Of a DNA stretch of 8,640 nucleotides, positions 5,315 to 8,640 are shown one piece after another. Position 1 is the stretch's first letter. Each line of letters begins with the position of its first letter. The DNA comes from Candidatus Galloscillospira excrementavium (GTDB taxonomy: Bacteria > Bacillota > Clostridia > Oscillospirales > Oscillospiraceae). The translations under genes and the position numbers were made by a program. The stretch is from positions 1 to 8,640 of the forward strand of contig DVHW01000080.1 of assembly GCA_018711785.1 (NCBI GenBank). The letters are read 5' to 3'. The notes under the pieces are model-generated. The model searched no databases. It had not been told where the DNA came from and saw nothing but the letters and a program-made list of their open reading frames with translations.

Positions 5315-7717
5315 TCAATACCGGTCCACCCAGCCGGAGATGAGCAGGGTGGGCACCATCCACATGACGAGGAAAATCAACAGGTTCACCGGGGAGAGGG
5401 AGGCGTAGGCCTCCACGAAGGTGAGATAGAAGGCCAGCAGGGCCCCCACCGCGCCGCCCACGGCGGTGATGGCCGCCGAGAGGCGCACCGCCAGCCGCAG
5501 CCGCTGGGCCCCCACCACCGCCTCGGAGAAGGGGAAGAGCCCCTCCCGGCACAGCACGGCGGTGAGCACCACGCTGTGGTCCTGGTCCGGCCCGCTCAGC
5601 TCCACCCGCCGCTCCACGGGGGGGTACTCCATCTTCTCCACCGGCAGCTTGAACCTTTGGCGGAGCATGGCCGGGGTCAGGTTGAAGTCCCGGGTGACCA
5701 GCACCGGCTTCACCCGGTTGCGGATGAGGGCGTTGAGGGAGGGCCGCACCGCGGCGTGGAGGGAGTAGTTCAGGGCGAATATGCCCGCCAGGTCCCCGTC
5801 GATGGCGCAGAACACCGCGTTTTTCACGTTCAGCCCCCGGGGCAGGGGGATGTCCATCAGGTGCATGAAGGCCGCGCTGCCCACCAGCACAGCTTCGTTC
5901 CGGATGACGGCGGACACGCCGCCCCCCTCGTGGTACTGGAAGCCGTCGCACCGGCGGTAGATGGCCCCCTGGGTGCGGAGCAGGTCGTGGAACACCTTGT
6001 CCAGCCCGCTGCCAGAGGCCCGGATGAGGGTGGCGGCGTAGCCCACCACCTTCTCCACCGAGAAATCCCCGAAGACCTTGATGCCGTTCATGGCCACCGA
6101 GCCCGGGGGAAAGAGGTCGGTGTCGGTGAGGAGGATGCTGGCCGCTCCCGCGGTGCCCGCCGCCCCGTCCCACCCGGCCAGGGCGGCGCCGCACTTGCCC
6201 AGCCGCCGGGCCAGGGCGTTCCAGGGGATGCCGAAGCAGAGGCTGCCCGAGAAGGTGGACGCCGCGGTCAGGGTGGTGGAGAAGCACCAGAGCAGGTAGC
6301 CCGGCCGCTCCCGGCCAATGGAGGCCAGCACGGAGAAGAGCAGGCAGGCGATGAGGAGCAGGGGGGCCGCCACGTGGAAGATGCGCTCCGCCCCGTCGTC
6401 GGCCTGGATCTGGCTGCCGAAGCCGGCGCTCTCGCCGGACCACTTGGTATAGGTGTCCCGGCCGCTCCACTTGCCCTCGTCCAGGGTGACGAGGTAGGGG
6501 TCGTGGGCCGCGGCGGCGGTGCGGCAGGTGAGCCGCTGGCCCTTCCGCTTCAGGTAGGCCCCCCACATCTGGAGCCCCAGGCCCAGGACGCACACCGCGC
6601 AGCAGGGCAGCTGCCCGTCCCGGGGGGAGAGGCGCTCCACTGTCAGGGTGTCGGCCAGGGTGGCGATGCACGCCAGGGCAGTCAGGCTGTCCAGGCCCAT
6701 CTTGAGCCGGAGCATCCCCAGCAGGCCCAGCAGCAGCTGGTCCACCCCCAGCAGCATGGCCGCCCCCAGCAGGCCGGCCAGGACATAGAGCTGGAGGGAA
6801 TAGGATTCGGCCAGCGCCCCGGGGAGGGGCGCGCCGGAGTAGCTCCACAGGGTCAGGTAGAGCATGGGCACCGCCAGCAAGATCACCAGCACCGCCCGCA
6901 GCCGCAGGAGCTTCAGGCCGCTGTGGTAGCGGCGGTAGAGCTCATCGGCGCTCAGGTCGGGGGCGGGCCGGGGCAGCCGGCGGGGCGGCCGCTCCCGGAG
7001 GGGGGCGGTGGGCTCCTCGTCCACGCCGGGGATGTACTTCTCCGCCCGGCGGACCTCCGGGTCCGACTCGATGCCCTCCTGCTCGAACATGTGCTCGGCG
7101 TACTCGTCCGCCCTTTTCCGCAGGGCGTTGAGCTTCTCGGCGAAGAAGGTGGTCTCCTCCTCCCCCGGGAAGTCCACCACTTTTTCGCCCGGTTTCTCCT
7201 CCGGGGCGCCGTTCCCGGCCCCCTCCCGGGCGGCCGGGGGGGACTCCCGCCGGCCCTTCCGGGGGTTCTCCGCCCCTTCCGCCGGGCGGAGCGGGGCTGC
7301 CCGGTCTTCTGTCGGGGGGATCGGGTCCTCTTTTTTGCGGAAAGCACCGGAGGAGACCCGGGACGGGGCGGAGTCCGGCGCCGCCTGGGCTGGCCGCACC
7401 CGCCGCCCGCTCGGAGCCTCCCGGTCCTCCGCCGGTCGGTCCGGGCGCTCTTTTGGAGGAGCGCCGGAGGGGGTCCGGGGCGCTGCGGTCTCCGCCTGCC
7501 CCCTCGCGCCGGCCCGGGGAGCGGGAAATTCCACCACATTGTCCCGCCGGCCGTCCCCTGTCCGGGGGCGGCGGGGCGGGGCGGGGATCTCCGCCCCGTC
7601 CTTTCCGGCGGAGCGGCGGGCGCTGCCCCCGCCGAACTCGGCCAGGATCTCCTCCAGGGTGAACTCCTCCGGGCCGGATGTCCCTTTATTCAGTTCCTCG
7701 TCCCGGCCCTTCGCCAT
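5315..7717 (-). CDS. P1B-ATPase-like membrane pseudoenzyme with long disordered N-terminus
   Basis: An 800-residue protein. Residues 1-265 look cytoplasmic: an opening FTLEEILAEFGG motif (19-30), a long Pro/Arg/Glu/Ala-rich disordered stretch, two VV[ED]FP motifs (61-65, 180-184) and a helical part (190-265). Membrane segments follow (about 272-292, 306-332, 344-360, 370-388, 447-467, 473-495), then a soluble part (500-735) and two final segments (741-768, 774-794). This matches the P1B ATPase layout of four helices, A domain, two helices, P/N domain, two helices. GGGVSAVIRNEAVLVGS (598-614) and AIDGDLAGIFAL (638-649) resemble the N and P domains of metal ATPases. The catalytic residues are gone: ILLTDTDLFPPG (528-539) stands where DKTGTLT should be, TRD (675-677) replaces TGD, no GDGxND is found, and the A domain is only about 55 residues with no TGE. 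Transport by phosphorylation looks impossible; a regulatory or structural role is inferred. ATG at 7717 has AAAGGAGA upstream. It lies 79 nt after rlmB with no terminator between. Confidence 0.8.
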   Translation of the reverse strand: MAKGRDEELNKGTSGPEEFTLEEILAEFGGGSARRSAGKDGAEIPAPPRRPRTGDGRRDNVVEFPAPRAGARGQAETAAPRTPSGAPPKERPDRPAEDREAPSGRRVRPAQAAPDSAPSRVSSGAFRKKEDPIPPTEDRAAPLRPAEGAENPRKGRRESPPAAREGAGNGAPEEKPGEKVVDFPGEEETTFFAEKLNALRKRADEYAEHMFEQEGIESDPEVRRAEKYIPGVDEEPTAPLRERPPRRLPRPAPDLSADELYRRYHSGLKLLRLRAVLVILLAVPMLYLTLWSYSGAPLPGALAESYSLQLYVLAGLLGAAMLLGVDQLLLGLLGMLRLKMGLDSLTALACIATLADTLTVERLSPRDGQLPCCAVCVLGLGLQMWGAYLKRKGQRLTCRTAAAAHDPYLVTLDEGKWSGRDTYTKWSGESAGFGSQIQADDGAERIFHVAAPLLLIACLLFSVLASIGRERPGYLLWCFSTTLTAASTFSGSLCFGIPWNALARRLGKCGAALAGWDGAAGTAGAASILLTDTDLFPPGSVAMNGIKVFGDFSVEKVVGYAATLIRASGSGLDKVFHDLLRTQGAIYRRCDGFQYHEGGGVSAVIRNEAVLVGSAAFMHLMDIPLPRGLNVKNAVFCAIDGDLAGIFALNYSLHAAVRPSLNALIRNRVKPVLVTRDFNLTPAMLRQRFKLPVEKMEYPPVERRVELSGPDQDHSVVLTAVLCREGLFPFSEAVVGAQRLRLAVRLSAAITAVGGAVGALLAFYLTFVEAYASLSPVNLLIFLVMWMVPTLLISGWVDRY

Positions 7718-7796
7718 AGGGGGATGTCTCCTTTTTCCGGAATATATCGGTCAAGAGCAAGTCTGACGCCTGAGCGTGTCCGCCCAAAAGGGCTGT

Positions 7797-8576
7797 TCAG
7801 GACCCCAGGCGCTGGCGCACCGCCTCGTAGAGCAGGATGGCCGCGGCGGCGCTGGCGTTGAGGGAGTTGATCTTCCCCTTCATAGGGATACTGACTTTGA
7901 AGTCACACTGCTCGGCCACCAGGCGGCCCATGCCGTTCCCCTCAGAGCCGATGACGATGGCCGCCGGCCCCTTCAGGTCGGCCTGGTAGAGGGGGGTGTC
8001 CCCGTCGGCCTCGGCGCCGAAGACCCAGATACCCTCCCCTTTGAGCTCTTTCAGCAGGGCGGTCAGGTTGGGCACCCGGGCCACGGGCACGTGGCTCACC
8101 GCCCCGGCGGAGGTCTTGGCCACCACGGCGGTCAGTCCGGCGGAGCGGCGCTTGGGGATGATGACCCCGTGGGCCCCGGCGCACTCGGCGGTGCGGATGA
8201 CCGCCCCCAGGTTGTGGGGGTCGCTGAGCTCGTCGCACACCACGATGAGGGGGGGCTCCCCCTTCTCCCGGGCGGCGGCGAGGATGTCCTCCACGCTGGC
8301 GTACTCCCGCACGGCGGCCACGGCGATGACCCCCTGGTGGGAGTGGGTGCGGCTCATGTGGTCCAGCTTGTGCCGGTCGCACTCCACCACCACGATACCC
8401 TTCTCCCGGGCCGCGGCGGCGATGTGGCCCAGGGCGGAATCGGTCTCCCCCCGGGCCAGAAAGATCTTGTCGATGGCCGCGCCGGAGCGCAGGGCCTCGA
8501 TGACCGCGTTGCGGCCCTCGATGATGCCGTCGGCCTCCGCCTCCCGCCCCTCCGGGCGGGGTTTTTGTGTCCTCAT
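7797..8576 (-). CDS. rlmB: 23S rRNA (guanosine-2'-O-)-methyltransferase RlmB-like (SpoU/TrmH family)
   Basis: A 259-residue SAM-dependent ribose 2'-O-methyltransferase. RlmB methylates a guanosine in the 23S rRNA peptidyl-transferase region (G2251 in E. coli). The N-terminal substrate-binding domain (about 17-92) contains GIIEGRNAVIEAL and SHQGVIA. All three SPOUT motifs are present: motif 1 DPHNLGAVIRTAE (119-131) with the catalytic arginine R128, motif 2 IVIGSEGNGMGRLV (207-220), and motif 3 IPMKGKINSLNASAAAAILLYE (230-251, with N237, S238, L239 and N240). The length is normal. An AAAGGAG sequence lies about 12 nt before the ATG; a closer AAGGA abuts it, so initiation spacing is unusual. 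It is the first gene after the promoter at the right edge. Distinguishing RlmB from other SpoU members by sequence alone is not absolute, hence less than full confidence in the symbol. Confidence 0.92.
   Translation of the reverse strand: MRTQKPRPEGREAEADGIIEGRNAVIEALRSGAAIDKIFLARGETDSALGHIAAAAREKGIVVVECDRHKLDHMSRTHSHQGVIAVAAVREYASVEDILAAAREKGEPPLIVVCDELSDPHNLGAVIRTAECAGAHGVIIPKRRSAGLTAVVAKTSAGAVSHVPVARVPNLTALLKELKGEGIWVFGAEADGDTPLYQADLKGPAAIVIGSEGNGMGRLVAEQCDFKVSIPMKGKINSLNASAAAAILLYEAVRQRLGS
8543..8567 (+). terminator. Terminator-like hairpin on the + strand, antisense within the rlmB start
   Basis: Read rightward, CCCGCCC (8543-8549) pairs with GGGCGGG (8554-8560) around a 4-nt loop, followed by G and five T (8562-8566). 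This has the form of an intrinsic terminator for antisense transcripts. In the rlmB mRNA the same stem covers about codons 4-12. Confidence 0.4.
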
Positions 8577-8612
8577 TCCTTGCTCGCGCTCCTTTGTCCG
8601 CAGTTGGCTCTC

Positions 8613-8640
8613 AGTATATCACAAAACCGCCCCGATAGAA
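8613..8640 (-). promoter_or_regulatory. Promoter of rlmB (extended -10)
   Basis: The minus strand has TGATATACT, an extended -10 (TATACT at 8613-8618 preceded by TGA). A -35 would lie at or just beyond the window edge; TTCTAT at 8635-8640 is a weak candidate with a 16-bp spacer. Transcription would start near 8606, about 30 nt before the ATG. Confidence 0.55.

Noticed and set aside
5199..6848. A 549-codon open frame on the minus strand, out of frame with the 800-residue protein
   Set aside because: Arg/Pro/Gly-rich shadow. It also crosses the terminator hairpin and the end of the metallopeptidase.
7741..7746. TATATT (minus strand) as the -10 of a promoter for the pseudo-ATPase
   Set aside because: No -35 at proper spacing (TTGCTC and TTGACC are too near), and the predicted start would fall on the ribosome binding site.
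7782..7793. GCCC-AAAA-GGGC as a terminator after rlmB
   Set aside because: Only a 4-bp stem and no U run, so read-through into the next gene is more likely.
5576..7861. A 761-codon open frame on the + strand
   Set aside because: Antisense to the pseudo-ATPase, with no recognisable domain and biased Gly/Val/Ala/His composition; the opposite strand has membrane helices and P-type ATPase-like segments.

Overview
The window is very GC-rich (clearly above 60% by eye), compactly coded DNA of ordinary bacterial chromosome type. The SpoU methyltransferase RlmB, the divergent shikimate-kinase-like protein, the Gram-positive-type SOS boxes and the TATACT promoters together suggest a high-GC gut Firmicute of the Oscillospirales (the Flavonifractor / Pseudoflavonifractor / Lawsonibacter / Intestinimonas neighbourhood). 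That placement is inference. No plasmid, phage, transposase, CRISPR, rRNA or tRNA signal is visible.

Layout, left to right. Positions 1-173 hold no convincing gene but a dense run of palindromes: three consecutive hairpins, two with perfect stems of 13 and 14 bp. Positions 174-3460 are a leftward operon with its own promoter at 3491-3519. In transcription order it encodes a zinc-ribbon membrane protein, a shikimate-kinase-like P-loop kinase that starts at TTG, and an RhlE-like DEAD-box RNA helicase with a long basic tail. Positions 3568-3942 encode a small tail-anchored membrane protein, also leftward, closed by an intrinsic terminator that overlaps the operon promoter. The 255-nt gap 3943-4197 contains two LexA-type boxes over a possible leftward promoter, and a separate rightward promoter. 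That rightward promoter serves a putative lipoprotein zinc metallopeptidase (4198-5259), the only rightward gene. It converges on a large membrane protein (5315-7717), with a perfect 20-bp hairpin between them. The membrane protein lies downstream of rlmB (7797-8576), which has an extended -10 promoter at the right edge.

RlmB (ribosome methylation) and the helicase (RNA remodelling) are recognisable RNA-metabolism genes. The others are poorly characterised. The strongest candidate for something undescribed is the 800-residue membrane protein. It has the layout of a P1B-type metal-transport ATPase but has lost the phosphorylated aspartate motif, the TGE motif and the GDGxND motif, and carries a long disordered N-terminal extension. 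The second is the small tail-anchored protein behind possible SOS operators. Most other long open frames, especially on the + strand opposite the leftward genes, look like GC-driven shadows.
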